A DNA stretch of 64,000 nucleotides from Gymnopus androsaceus JB14 (taxonomy: Eukaryota; Basidiomycota; Agaricomycetes; Agaricales; Omphalotaceae): contig ML769470.1 of NCBI GenBank assembly GCA_009733575.1, positions 62,001-126,000 of the forward strand, read 5' to 3'. A model generated the notes under the pieces. The model searched no databases. It saw only the letters and a program-made list of their open reading frames with translations, and had not been told where the DNA came from. The position numbers were made by a program, and so were the translations under genes. Positions within the stretch are counted from its first letter, which is position 1. Each line of letters begins with the position of its first letter. This document shows positions 21,204-32,838 of the stretch, piece after piece.

Positions 21204-24200
21204 CAAGGGGGATCGGAAATTAAAATTAGTGATATCATCCCTAAAAGTTTACGGGTACCATGATCATGATCCCAAATTAGGAAATCCTGCGGTCCGGTCC
21301 TACCACACAGTGCTTTTCGTCGGTTTCTTTACAATTTCGCTGCGTTTGGCATTTTAAACTTGTAATATCGCTTCGGAATACAAGTATGTAGCACGATAGT
21401 AGAGAATTAAACCGAAATATCAATAAAAGAGCACGAAACAACTTTAGCATGTAGGTATTTATGGGAGATTTGTACGTTGACGCTTCTGTGCCCCCCCAGT
21501 CTCTGCACGTTTACGTGCCCAAGCTATTATGGTATCCTTTTCCGATTGCGGAACTCTCACATTGTTCCAAAGGTCGATATATTGTAGATCTTCAATAACA
21601 TCATTGATTGTATCGTCCCAAAGCGATGGATGATGAAGCTGAATATGACGCGTGAAGTTGTATTTCCAAACCGCAGAATATGATTTATTGAAGTTTGGTT
21701 TCTCGGGATGGCATATCGTGCAGATGATGGGAACATTGGTAGACGGATTGGCAGTGGTCAGCTTGGAGGCAGCTTTGTATTGGAAGGAATGGTACCACGG
21801 ACATGTTGAAATGACTTTTCGTGTGTTGTTGCATGTAATTTCAAGCTCGACCATGCAATTTCCGCCACAGAAGCCACATGGGGAATCAGTATCAACCTAA
21901 ACATTGAAATCATTACTTAAGTAAACACAGGATGTATGTACAAACTCACCTGCTCGATAAGATCTTCCTCTATCCCGATACATTGCATAACTATGCAAAC
22001 ATGTCTGCTAGTGTGGCCCCGACTATGACCTTCAGCTGCAGTCATGGTTGCATTGCAAAGCCGACATCGGTTTGCAGTCCTTGGCATCAAAGTTGGATTG
22101 TTATCAGAGCCGACAGATGAAGCGAGAGTAGGCGGAACAGCCCATGTAATAGCCAAGTCAGCAATCACAAATGGAGCTGTGTCGGAATCTACAGAGCAAA
22201 AAAGAGTTAGCATTAAAGAACAGAAATCATGGAAAGATACATACTAGGACGTGTATATGGGAAAGCAGTGCTCCGCTGATACTTCTTGAGCTTTTTGAAT
22301 GCTGGATGTCCCTTCTGGGTTGCAAGTTGTTCCACAAAAGAAGCGAGTTTGGATTCCTTGAAGGAGAATGCACCTAAGCTTCCAATCATTGATAACCGCT
22401 TTCGGTGGGTTTCAGGGACGGAATCAATGGGAATAGTATGAGGAGAGAGGACTGGAAGGACAAGGGCGCCTGGTACCTGCACAGTAAAGGAAGTTCTTGT
22501 ACCATCTTCGAGTGTACTGGTAGAAGCTGTCAATTTAGCTTTCCTCGCTGTAAACGTTATAAAGTTCGAAGGTGAAACCCAAATCTGGTCTTCAACATTA
22601 ACAGGGGAGCAGGAAGTTCCGTCGACCACAGGAAGGGCATGAACAAGATCATAAATGTAACCGGAGGCCACAAGCGGCGAATCTGTGGTACCAAATTGAG
22701 AGACATTGGCATCCAAGAGTCGTTTGCGTTTGGTAGAGATATTGTCAATACGCATGACTTTCATCAGTGCAACTGATATAATGTTCTCGGTGCAAATAGG
22801 GATGATAGCCATCTGTCCGATGGTGAATATATCACCTTCGAGCAGCTCGTCATTGTCAATAAGATGTCGCAGTCCACCCCGGGTATAACTACGGACTTGA
22901 AGCATGCGGTCAGGAGAGAGGCGGCATCCATCATCAGAAAAGAGCATACGGATTGCAGAGGCTTTGTAGATGTATCCAGGATCAGAGGTAGGAGAAACTT
23001 GAACGGTGAAGAAATCATCTTCATTCTTGACCGAATCAGCTGTTTTCACGAGATACTCGCTATCGGGCGCAGATAAGATGTCTCGTAAGTCAAGCGACAT
23101 AGCAAGTTCCTGCAGCCTCAGTGTCATGTCGACATCGGTAAGCTGTGAAGCTGCGGAAGCAATACGGTCAAGCTCTCCCAAGCTCTCATCCTCACTGGGA
23201 CCCTCATTCTCTGAATCCTCTTGGTGATCACATTCCGTGTCAACACTATATGGCGATGAAAGGACAATATCTGATGCAATGACCAGAGGAGTAGCATCTG
23301 CCAGGGTAGGCGGAACTAGTGGAGCGGGGGTAGACATAGAAGGAGAGGGTGTGGGAGCTAAGACAGGATTGTCTGAATTCAGTGTTTCAACCAATTCATC
23401 TAGTGTGAAATCGGAAGGAGAATCTATGATGGAACGATCCTTGGGCTCGTCAAGAGATACACCAGGGTATTTTCCATCCCCAAACGGCTGAAGGACATTC
23501 ACTTTCTTGTCGGAAAAGATCTCTTCAAATTTAATTTCGACACCAAAGAGCCGTAGAATTTCTTCGGCTTTCCGACGACCCATATTCCATGCGCCGTCAA
23601 TGTTCACATCACCCGCTCGAAGATTACCCTTGTAAAACTTGGGGTTGACATGATCAATATCCGGAGAACTAGTCCATGAAGTCCGTTCGGTGCTCTCTGT
23701 TCAGATCTGGATTTTCTTCAATGATACGATCCATATCTGCATCTTCTGAGAGACTGTTGGCCAGACCAAGTATGTCAGGATTGGTATCATGAGTAGCGAC
23801 CCGGACATTACAAAATTTGCGTTCGCCTCTATCACTTCCGCCTAGATAGAGATAAACATTTTCATCAGGATCCAGGATGTTTTGACGTGCCGAAATAAAA
23901 GAAGGCTGATTTTACAAGAGCCTGACTGTCGTAATAAAGCTGAGAGCTCATCAGAGAGCTCCCATGATGGCAATAGAGTATCATGCAGAGATGCGAGTAG
24001 ACCGCGAGACTAGTGAGTTGGTCTGTTAGGGAGAGCAAAGGATCAATGAATGCGAGATAAAGATGGGCCCAGAGACGTCCTGTAAGGTCGAGAGCTTCGA
24101 TGCTCACTGGCCTCAGATGGATCCATCTCACCTCGGTGAGGAATCTGTTGCGGTATCATCGCAATAAATCAAAGAAGTTTGACTGCTTTAGGGACGTTCT

Positions 24201-26802
24201 GATGGTCGACAGGGTCAACAAGGTTATCAACCATCTTTGGCGTGAGCCAAGGAAACTTTCCGAGCCATTGCTGCAGGATGATACGTGTAATCGGAATACA
24301 AATTATGAGCATCCCTTCCGCGGATCAAAGTAAATTTGCCGCTCCTGGAATAAAAAGCAATTAGAAAAATAATCAGAAGTCTTATGAGGGAATACTTACT
24401 CTTGATAATATGTTTGGGATCTGGACCAAACACAACGTCGTACTTTCCACAAGAAATATTGAAGCCAGGGAGATAAAATAACATTGTATGAAGGGGCGAT
24501 CCATGTGCTGGCATTGTAGACGTAAGGATGAAGTGTTGTGCTGCACGGTAAACAGCAGCGCCATCAGTACAAGTCATAAATAGTGGGCCGAGAAAAGGCT
24601 TTATATGGACTTCGTAAAGATCCATCATGATCTCAATTGTTCATGCAAGCTGAGGAGCTCTCTCTGCCAGGCATGAGCCTGAAACGATGAAAGGGATGGC
24701 AGAGTAGTGGTGGCCTCGAAGCGGACCTAGAAGGAAGACAGTCGCCTCCTTTGCATAGTGACATGTTTTACTTTCATGCACAGCACAGGCGAGCTTCTGA
24801 AGTGTCCCGAGGTCACGGAGAGCTAAATCGTGCTCTGGTGCATGCTCCCTACACATCCCGCTGACCTCGTTTCCAGACTTCTGAGCCTTCGGAGTGACGT
24901 GGAAACCATCCCACATCATACTAGAACCTGTTCTGGATTTGCTTTCGGGTTTCAAGAGACGGGGGATAACAAACGTGGTAAAGTTGTGGGCAATATCAAT
25001 CGGAGTAATAGCTGAAATGGACAACTTGAGACGGACTGAGCGGGAACTGCGGACAGTGGTCATAGATGGTAGACCAAACATCTTCGAAAGAGCATAAACA
25101 CCGTTCGATCCAGCACCAAGACGTTTTAAGAGGAGAACAAAATCCTTTTCGCGACTAGTAAACCCTTTGGCTGCATAGACATTGTTGGCAGCACGACGAA
25201 GACGGTCCAGAATTTCCTCGGGACTAGCATTCTGTCATATTGCTACTCGTACAACTGCGTCTACACGTTTGACATCACCTTCCGATATAGCATCAGTGAT
25301 ACATTTATACGTGGTGACTCTCTTGGTAGCCGTCTCTAAACAATGCTCGAGATTTGCAACCTGAATGTGAATAGGTTAGTATAATAATTAAATTGATAAT
25401 GAAATAGGATATTCGTACCTTTAGACGTTCTACACGTAAGAGTTCGTCTTTCCGCTGTACCAGTGTATGTAGCTGCTTGATAGACAGCATTTCTCGAGGT
25501 ACATGAGGCATGGGCTCTGAAAGCACTCTCCTTTGAAGATCCATAAATGCATCACTTTCCAAGGCTGCAATACAGTCCGGACATGCTACATCACTGACTG
25601 CACACACTCGACGGCAACTGAGAGCACGGATGTACTGAATTGGCTCGGTTTGGCTTTGATAAACCTGTCGTTCCGGTCGAAAGGGATATTTGTTTGATGC
25701 GACTTCGTGTATCATGACTGGATAGTCATAAGAGGACATCCCTGGTGGTAAGGGAACACCCGGGCAAGCGACAGAAAAGACAGATATAGATTCCACAGAT
25801 GGGATACTTGATACCAATGAGTATGAGCGTGCACGAGTAATATCCACGGATATGGAACGCGAACGAGAGCTCTCTATGGAAAGAGATCTACGATGTCGAT
25901 CCTCAGCTTCTTTCTTCTCTTCCTGTTCCTCTGCACGTTTCCGTTTCCCTGCAGCCTTTTTACACTGCTCACTATTGCAGTGCGACTCCCACTTGTAATT
26001 CGAGGCATCAATTTGAACAGAGCGGCCACATAGATCACATTCGCATATTCCAGCAGGACTGGGAAGGGGAATCAGTACTGAGCGTGCAGATGTGGATGGA
26101 GTGGTTTTTGGAGTGTAAAATCGAAAGGAGGGACTACGAGAACTGGATGACAGTTCATCTGGAGAATTTGGTGGAAGAACTGAGATGGAATTTGACCGGG
26201 AACGAGAAAAAGCCTCGTCTGGAGATTCCAGCATTAGGAATGGAAATGAATTCGGTCCAGAGCGTTCAATCAAGCTCGGTGAAGGATGTGATAAACTTGA
26301 CTCTTGGAAGTACGCGTCGATGCGTGATTTTGAACGAATATTGAAAGGATCGGTGCCAACATCCAAATCCATTTCAAAAGATGAATCGGCCATGCTAAAT
26401 TGCTCAGAGAACATAGGAAGCTCAATATCTAGCTCTTCCATTTGTTCTTTACCCATTTCTACATCATCCGATCCGTAAATCCCTAAGCTATCCATGTTGA
26501 AACAAAGGCAAGTTCAAAGCGAGTGAAAGGACGGAAGCAAGTGGCGCGGACAACGCGTTCCCACGTGCATTTCCGTATTTTGCTTGCGATTCTTTCAGTT
26601 TTCGCTCAAACTTCAAATGGATTCAGAGTCTCAATTTTAAGGTCTATTAAAGAATTTCTGTCTATTCAAAAAAGTGTCTACTAAGAGATAATAAAAGTTA
26701 AAGGTCTGCAAAGGTTTTCGCCGTCTAAAAGTTTTAGCGCTCGCGGACCGGCGAAGGATGATCAAAGACGTTTTCGGAAATTCAGCTGTCAGATCCCCCT
26801 TG
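21204..26802. mobile_element. DNA transposon, 5.6 kb, 8-bp target duplication
   Basis: CAAGGGGGATC at 21204-21214 is exactly inverted at 26792-26802. The flanks are identical: AGTGAAAC at 21196-21203 and 26803-26810. One very large minus-strand gene fills the element, leaving 255 bp on the left and 307 bp on the right. The 8-bp duplication fits hAT-, P- or KDZ-type elements, but the encoded protein does not show motifs of those that I recognise. Confidence 0.88.
21459..26495 (-). pseudogene. very large putative transposase, decayed
   Basis: One long multi-exon gene starting MDSLGIYGSDDVEMGKEQ. Visible parts in order: a Ser-rich N-terminus with a Cys/His motif (CECDLCGRSV...CNSEQC), a second Cys cluster (SCRRVCAVSDVACPDC), a core with MMWDGFHVTPKAQK, SGMCREHAPEHD, EATVFLL, TCTDGAAVYRAAQHF and VFGPDPKHIIK, a middle region with LVDPVDHQNVPKAVKLL and SLTDQLTSLAVYSHLC, an acidic region, and C-terminal zinc-binding modules (CRLCNATM..., SPCGFCGGNC, IICTICHP, RHIQLHH). 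I recall this arrangement as a repeated agaricomycete protein. Four in-frame TGA codons (25235, 24641, 24325, 24169) and at least one frame shift near 24110 break it. A transposase role is inferred from the core Asp residues and from the element ends. Confidence 0.7.
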
Positions 26803-27026
26803 AGTGAAACGCTGTGGGAAGAAAAATAAGCGAGACTTTAGCGCTTAGGTCCGACACTATCCGTTTGTATTGGGTGGTGACCTATAGAAATACTGCCTGC
26901 CTGGGCTACACGTATATAAGCAGGTGTGGAACGTCCCTTCAGCCCCAACTGCTGGTCCAGTCTACAAGAATTCTTGCAGGTCAAGAAAATCTCCATTTAC
27001 ATAAATCGCTCGCCTCTTCAGTATCC

Positions 27027-27678
27027 ATGCGTTTCGATTCTGCCTACCTTATCCTTGGTTTCATCTCCGCTGCGTGTGCAGTACCGTTTGCTGTGAGGGA
27101 ACGCACGCTCTCTCACTCTCTCTTTTCCACTGGCAGCATTTCTAATTCACTCATAGGTTCCTGAGAACGTGGAAGCGCGCTCTAGCATCGGCTCCGGCCT
27201 GCAATCGGTTCATGCAAGGACTCCGGAGAAGTTGGACCTTTCTTTCCCATATATGCCAAATATTGGCCCAGAAGGGACCGATGCTAAAATCACCGATGCT
27301 GCCCACAAGAGTTTTAAAGAGCTGCTGAACAAAGCAGCAACCAAGCTGGACATTACTCCTGCCTTGCTCAAAGAGGTCAATTGGAACAACGTCAAAGTTC
27401 CTTACAAGGGATTAAAACCGAATGCGGCAAAGGAGGTGACTCTTCCTGTCTCGATCGCTGGCCCTAAAGTATGCACACCGGAATGTGACGGGACGCTTGT
27501 TATAAAACTCAATGTATGTGTTTGATCCTTTGCATAGCAGCAGCGGTGAATGATGGTTTTTTTTTTGAAGGTGGATGCGAGCGGCAAAGTCCTCGATAGC
27601 AAACTGCTCGGTGGCCAAGTTGAACACCCCAACAAAAACAAGGAGGAACCACTTTTCGAATTCGGGCCAGAGCACTAG
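27027..27678 (+). CDS. small secreted protein, family not recognised
   Basis: Three exons (27027-27092, 27157-27513, 27571-27678) give 176 residues. The signal peptide is MRFDSAYLILGFISAACA. The mature chain includes KLDLSFPYMPNIGPEGTDAK, a helical part (AAHKSFKELLNKAATKLDIT), and VCTPECDGTLVIKLNVDASG, with only two Cys. No intact frame break. The gene starts 217 bp right of the 5.6-kb element's target duplication. Possible roles include cell-wall or host-interaction proteins, but nothing in the sequence decides. Confidence 0.7.
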
Positions 27679-28479
27679 TTTTCGTTCAGAGGATTTAAGG
27701 GTTAGGATGCTCGATAGTTTAAATACACTATAGAGTATTGTCAATGGTTATAGTATCGAGTAACGAGTTCAACCGTCACTGTGAGTTGGAGCGCGAATTT
27801 GTCCATTTTCCGACCTGCTCCCAGATTAAGCCTATTCGGTGTGCCAGATTCGCGTTCTGGTTGCGTAGGGATCTGGTCTCTGGTGTTCCTCGCCGGTGCC
27901 CTAGGATCCCTTATCATAATTTTTTCTCGTTATTCTCACCGTACCTATAACTCCGCTCGTTAAGAAATGGGCGCTTATTGAGCGCTAATATAATTAACTT
28001 GATTAAGCGCCAACCAGGCTTTCTTGAATCTTGACACCTTTCTTGGAGAGTTATATTGGCCCCAGTCTTAGTGTCAGTGTACCGCGTATTGAACAAACAA
28101 AAGACGAAAAAGGAGAAGGTTCGCGTCGGTGGTCCAAGGTACAGTTTCTTCTTTTCAAAGAGTTGCGCCTCAACTCCTCAACTTTTATATCTCATAGGTG
28201 CTTTCCAGAAATAAGGCTTCCCGTCAGAATCGAGAGTTGCGCGCCGCCCGACCCGCAGAGGCCTGCTTTTCTTGTTATATTTCTGCCCCTCCTTTTGGTC
28301 TCGAATTTGCCAACCTGAGCGGCGTAGATTTCACCAGTGACTTGGGATATCTATCTTGGCGCTTTCGCGAGAAAGTTTAGTTCTGAACCTTGCAGTGAAG
28401 GTACATAATCAGTGTGCATTTCTTCCCTTTGAAACTGGGTTTGACGCGTAGAATTCACAGATATTCAACATAAATATCA
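27679..28479. other. intergenic, no gene seen
   Basis: Contains the 3' UTR of the secreted gene and the 5' region of the AT-hook gene. No further supportable feature. Confidence 0.4.
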
Positions 28480-31266
28480 ATGTCCATGTCGGCACCAGTA
28501 CAGGATCCCTTACCACGAGAAGGCATAGTGGCAGGTGCAAGCGACGCCGCAACGGTCGATATCCCTGCCGCTACTGCGAATACAGCAATGGAGATGGAGA
28601 TCAGCACTGATGCTCCAAACAACTCAGATCTGTCCACCCAAAACATCACTTCCTCTACTTCGAAAGACCCTCTTAATCCTATCTATTCCGCACCCCAACA
28701 AACCACACTTGCCCCTGCTATAATCCATCATTCGACCCTCGAAGACGCGCTCATGAACTCGATTTCGCATAACTATCTCCCAGAAAACATCTACCATGGT
28801 GTTTCTCAAGAGTCATCCGCGCGAGGCCGCAGTGGTAAAAAGCGAATACGGGTCGAAGGAGATGCAGACGCAGGTGGCGGCGAGACCGAAAAGAGAAAGA
28901 AGGTCCGTCGCGTTGGAGATAATGTGGACGATGACGAGGATAGAGTAGGTACCTGGGTGTCGATAAGGGAACCGGACGATGACGAAGAAAAAATCCGCCT
29001 TTTCGTTGTCGATCAAGGTGGTCGTATCTCTCTTCCTGCACCTGCGACTGCGATTGGATCCAACTCAAGTAATACGCGGCATGTTAGAACATTGTTTATG
29101 GAGAGAATCGCCACCACAACTAAAGTTACACCCAATCACACAAGTACACGTCCAACTCAAAATCCAGGATGGATCCGAGCTGCTTTACAGCAGTCACAAT
29201 CTCAGAGAAACAGGAAAGGGAAAGGGAAGGAGAGCGATCATGATGATCCCAACGTCCCACTTCTCCCTCGTGTTCGTCTCGGGTTTTTCCTACCCATTGA
29301 TTCCGATATCAATAACGATGTCCAAGACCAAAACCAGGAACGAGGCGAACAACCACAGCCCTCGACATCCCAGTCGACATCGCTTCTGCAAGGTTCTGCC
29401 ACAGAGAACGGGAACGGCCAAGGTGAAGATGAGCTGTCTGCACCGTCCGCCTCCGCTTCTAAACCAAGAAATTCCCGCGGACGGAAGGCTCCTCCTAATC
29501 CTTCTAGATCCTCACCGCGTAAAGGTAAAGGTATACCTCCCGGCTCGGCACCTCAGCTAGTTCCTTCTTCTGCTCCAGTTCCGGATACAGATGGAAAGAT
29601 GACCGAGGAAACTCTCAGTGTTCCGAGCGGGAGTAGGGCTCGGAGTACAAGGCAGAGTCAGGGTGAGAGTATGAGTATGACTGCTACTCCAACTCAGACT
29701 CACAATCAGACGCCACGCAGCTCGGCTAAGATAATTGCTACAGAAGCAGCGACCAAGGAGGAAGCGGAGAAGGAGGAAAAGGAAAGAGAGGCAAAGGCTG
29801 CGAAAGTGAGCTCGAAAGCTGCTGGCAAGGAAAAGGGCAAGGGCAATGCTAAAGGCAAATCTCAATCAGCGGTGGCAAAAGTCGCGTCGACAATATATCC
29901 GTCGAGGTCTATTGCCACTCCTTCAACCCGCCTCATAGCACTGCCTCATTTTAACCAAAGCCATCCTCCTCCTTCTCAGTCGTATGACCCTCTTCCCCTT
30001 CCTCAAAACCAATCGCGCACAACCCACCTCCCTGCGTCTACGCCCACGCTCCCCCTTCTCCTCCAGCACCTTCCAACAATTCAAACTCTTCCCGAGTCGA
30101 TCCAGGCATATCTTATGGCTGCATTGATGAATGGGGTGTATGCCTACACTGGCGCCGGGCTAACGGGTTATGATTGGCTACCTCCTATGCTTCCCAACGC
30201 GCCTATGCATGGGGGGACGACCGGAGGAGCGGCGTTTGGTGTTCCGAGTTCATCGTACTATACGCCTAACAATTCATCCCCGCATATGCAACCTCAAAAC
30301 GAAAGCCAAACTCCTCCAGTCACACAGACACCCTCCCAAGCCTATATACCCTACTCTGTCATGTCAGGCGCACACTCCACGGGCTCTGCAGGATCGGAAG
30401 TACCTTTGGGAACGTTTCATACGTTTCCTGCCAATTTGAGTTTTCCAGGAGCAGGTCGGTATACCACATCTCGTGTACCGGCACCGACGACGGGCTCGGA
30501 AGGACCGTCGGGAACGTATTCGACTTTCCGCTCTTCGCCTTTGCAACCATCTTCAGGGGCTGCAGCAGGACCGACGTCGACGTCGGGTTTGCGTACAGTA
30601 GACTCAATGGCTCCAGAAGGGATGGATTCTGGGTCATACTACCGTATTCCTACACAGGCTGCACCAGTGGCTTCGGAGTCCAAGCCGTACTACCGTAACA
30701 CCGCTCAAGCTACACCAATGGCTTCGGAACGACCCTACCGTCTCCCCACTCAGTCTGCACCTTGTTCGGGGCCTGTGCCTTATTATTCCACGTTAAACGG
30801 GGCTAATAACCACAGTAACGGCGGAGGAAGCTCAACATCCACTAGTGCTAGAGCAATTCCGAATACAGTTTCAGACAGTGCTCGGATGCCGAGTGTAAAC
30901 AACCACACTTTGGGAAATGCTCCTAATGTCCCTGCGAAGAGAAGAGGTCGACCTAGGGGCGGTGGTGATGGGAAGAAACGTACGCAGACCAGTGCGAAAG
31001 ATACTGTACTAGGAGGAGGAGCAGAGTTGAAGGTCAAGTTGGGTATGGGCAAGAGACCTGGGACTGAGGGAACGCCATCTAAAACTACCTTTACCACAGC
31101 CCCAGGCCCCGACCCTACTGCGGGAGCTAGTGATAGTCGTTCAAGCACAGATGCAGATGCAGAGGGCGACCCCGACAAAGATGATGATGATATCGACCTA
31201 GATATATACGCCCCAGCCATCGGTGTTCAGGGTAAAAATCAGGATGCTAGCATGGATGAATCGTAA
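28480..31266 (+). CDS. large low-complexity AT-hook protein
   Basis: A single uninterrupted exon of 928 codons. Most of the chain is Ser/Thr/Pro/Gln-rich. A canonical AT-hook core (KRRGRPRGGG) lies near residue 820 and a weaker one (SRGRKAP) near 333. A Glu/Lys/Ala-rich helix (EAEKEEKEREAKAAK) lies mid-protein and the C-terminus is acidic (DKDDDDIDLDIYAP). A short conserved-looking block near residues 145-200 includes GTWVSIREPDDDEEKIRLFV. Probably a chromatin-associated DNA-binding protein; no catalytic domain. The length without an intron is unusual here. Confidence 0.7.
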   Translation: MSMSAPVQDPLPREGIVAGASDAATVDIPAATANTAMEMEISTDAPNNSDLSTQNITSSTSKDPLNPIYSAPQQTTLAPAIIHHSTLEDALMNSISHNYLPENIYHGVSQESSARGRSGKKRIRVEGDADAGGGETEKRKKVRRVGDNVDDDEDRVGTWVSIREPDDDEEKIRLFVVDQGGRISLPAPATAIGSNSSNTRHVRTLFMERIATTTKVTPNHTSTRPTQNPGWIRAALQQSQSQRNRKGKGKESDHDDPNVPLLPRVRLGFFLPIDSDINNDVQDQNQERGEQPQPSTSQSTSLLQGSATENGNGQGEDELSAPSASASKPRNSRGRKAPPNPSRSSPRKGKGIPPGSAPQLVPSSAPVPDTDGKMTEETLSVPSGSRARSTRQSQGESMSMTATPTQTHNQTPRSSAKIIATEAATKEEAEKEEKEREAKAAKVSSKAAGKEKGKGNAKGKSQSAVAKVASTIYPSRSIATPSTRLIALPHFNQSHPPPSQSYDPLPLPQNQSRTTHLPASTPTLPLLLQHLPTIQTLPESIQAYLMAALMNGVYAYTGAGLTGYDWLPPMLPNAPMHGGTTGGAAFGVPSSSYYTPNNSSPHMQPQNESQTPPVTQTPSQAYIPYSVMSGAHSTGSAGSEVPLGTFHTFPANLSFPGAGRYTTSRVPAPTTGSEGPSGTYSTFRSSPLQPSSGAAAGPTSTSGLRTVDSMAPEGMDSGSYYRIPTQAAPVASESKPYYRNTAQATPMASERPYRLPTQSAPCSGPVPYYSTLNGANNHSNGGGSSTSTSARAIPNTVSDSARMPSVNNHTLGNAPNVPAKRRGRPRGGGDGKKRTQTSAKDTVLGGGAELKVKLGMGKRPGTEGTPSKTTFTTAPGPDPTAGASDSRSSTDADAEGDPDKDDDDIDLDIYAPAIGVQGKNQDASMDES

Positions 31267-31661
31267 CTGAAATTCAGAAGTATCTCTCCGATGTTTTCAT
31301 TATAATGTTCTGCTTTCAATGTTGTTCGCGTTTCAATGAATCCAAGTTATCGAAGTACGTATCAATCTTTGTCCTTTTGTTTTTTTGTTGATCGACCACT
31401 GCTTCTCATGTCTTCACTGATATCTGTATGTTGAGTTAGTCTTGCTAGTATGCTACCAATTTTCGTTCCCAAGTTCCTGATTCTAGCGCCTCAGTGCGGT
31501 CAAGATAAATACCGTCATCCGTTTCGAACCTGTTGAACTTCGATTAACCATATTATACTAAGTAGATGTATTGATTATTGCTGGTGTTGAATCCTGCATT
31601 TGGCTCTAGCACCTCCCGTTACCAAGAACTGCCATCTCTACAGTATGTTTGCAGTATGTTA
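31267..31661. other. spacer between convergent genes
   Basis: 3' flanks of the AT-hook gene and of the OPI3-like gene. No feature seen. Confidence 0.4.
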
Positions 31662-32838
31662 TCAAAGTCTATAGCTCTTTCTTCGTCTCTGCTCCAACAA
31701 CCTTTCCATTGGCCTTAGACGCTTCGCGCGCAGAGTAGTATCATGTCTGTGAACGGTCTGAAACGAGATGTTAGTTATGAACGCATAATAGAAGCGTGGA
31801 GGAAAACAGGCAAGTAGAACGGGAAGATGAAGCAGGATCGATAGATGAAGCAAACTACATACCCTTCGAATCGCAAAGCAATGACATAGACAATATACAC
31901 AGTAGAGCGTGATCAACAGGCCTGCGGGGCGTTCGTACCTGGATAACAGGAGAAAGAAAGTCATAAGTCGCAATTATCTGAATCCAGAGAAACCAAGGAA
32001 TAATCACCAAAGCGCACCAGCAGTAAAACACATCGTACTTCCAACATACATGGGGTCTCGGAGAACGTTAAACGGGAAGCTGTTAACGGTATTAGCTCCG
32101 TGGACAAGATGCCATTCGGTCCTTCGACTCACCCCTCAACCTTGGCATCCATTAATATCCCGAAATAATCGCCCAAGAAAGTCCCTGTTATACCTAGTTG
32201 CCACGTAGAGGTGAGCACAAATACCTGCCGACGATGGCTAGAGCAGCTGGGATGACGATGTTCCAGGGTTCTGGTAGGAGAGCTTTACGAGGTTGGTCGG
32301 TTAGAGCCCGAGTGTATCTGTGTAGGTTTGAGAATTGACACGACGAAAGGCCAACTCGGTAACTTACAGCGAATCCCTCAACATTCCAAACCCGAAAATC
32401 ATAATGGCGAGGAAATAACATCCTATCCTTGCGTTTCCGCCGAATACTCTGCGCGTGAGGGTGCGGTTTCGATGTTCTGTAAATTGACGATAGCAGAATA
32501 CGATAATCAGAAAATGGAAGTAACAAGTGGCGTTGTAGGGAAGACGCATAAATGTATTATTGCGAAGAAAAAGATCCGACGTGAGCAGCATGGAGGAGCG
32601 GGAGCCAGCAAGTCGAATTGTTCTCCAATAATCAAATTCACGAAATAAGATGAATTCCACCGTTCCCGTCATGCAACAATAATTCCCTCTACGAAAAAAG
32701 GAGCTCAAACTCACCATTCCTAGCAACAATGTTCCAAGCAGTTGGGTTGAACGTGATCGCTGCCAATGAGATCCACAAAGACCGCTGTGACGCGTCAAAT
32801 GGGAACAGGCTCTGTAGCTGGGATACAAGGGCGTTCAT
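31662..32838 (-). CDS. OPI3: phospholipid N-methyltransferase (OPI3-like)
   Basis: Small membrane enzyme that methylates phosphatidyl-(mono/di)methylethanolamine with SAM to make phosphatidylcholine in the ER. It starts [20 protein letters not shown], with [68 protein letters not shown] and PAGLLIT, all typical of the family, in short exons. Two places do not read in frame. Before FVLTSTW, GGCAGG seems to lack one base (GGCCAGG would restore GQVFVL). After PAGLLITLY one extra base precedes [17 protein letters not shown]. The C-terminal frame is therefore uncertain. Either the copy is dead or the sequence has small errors. Family assignment is firm. Confidence 0.82.

Noticed and set aside
29557..29865. 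Antisense frames within the AT-hook gene (also at 30783-31220)
   Set aside because: They are shadows of a long repetitive coding exon, with no independent features.
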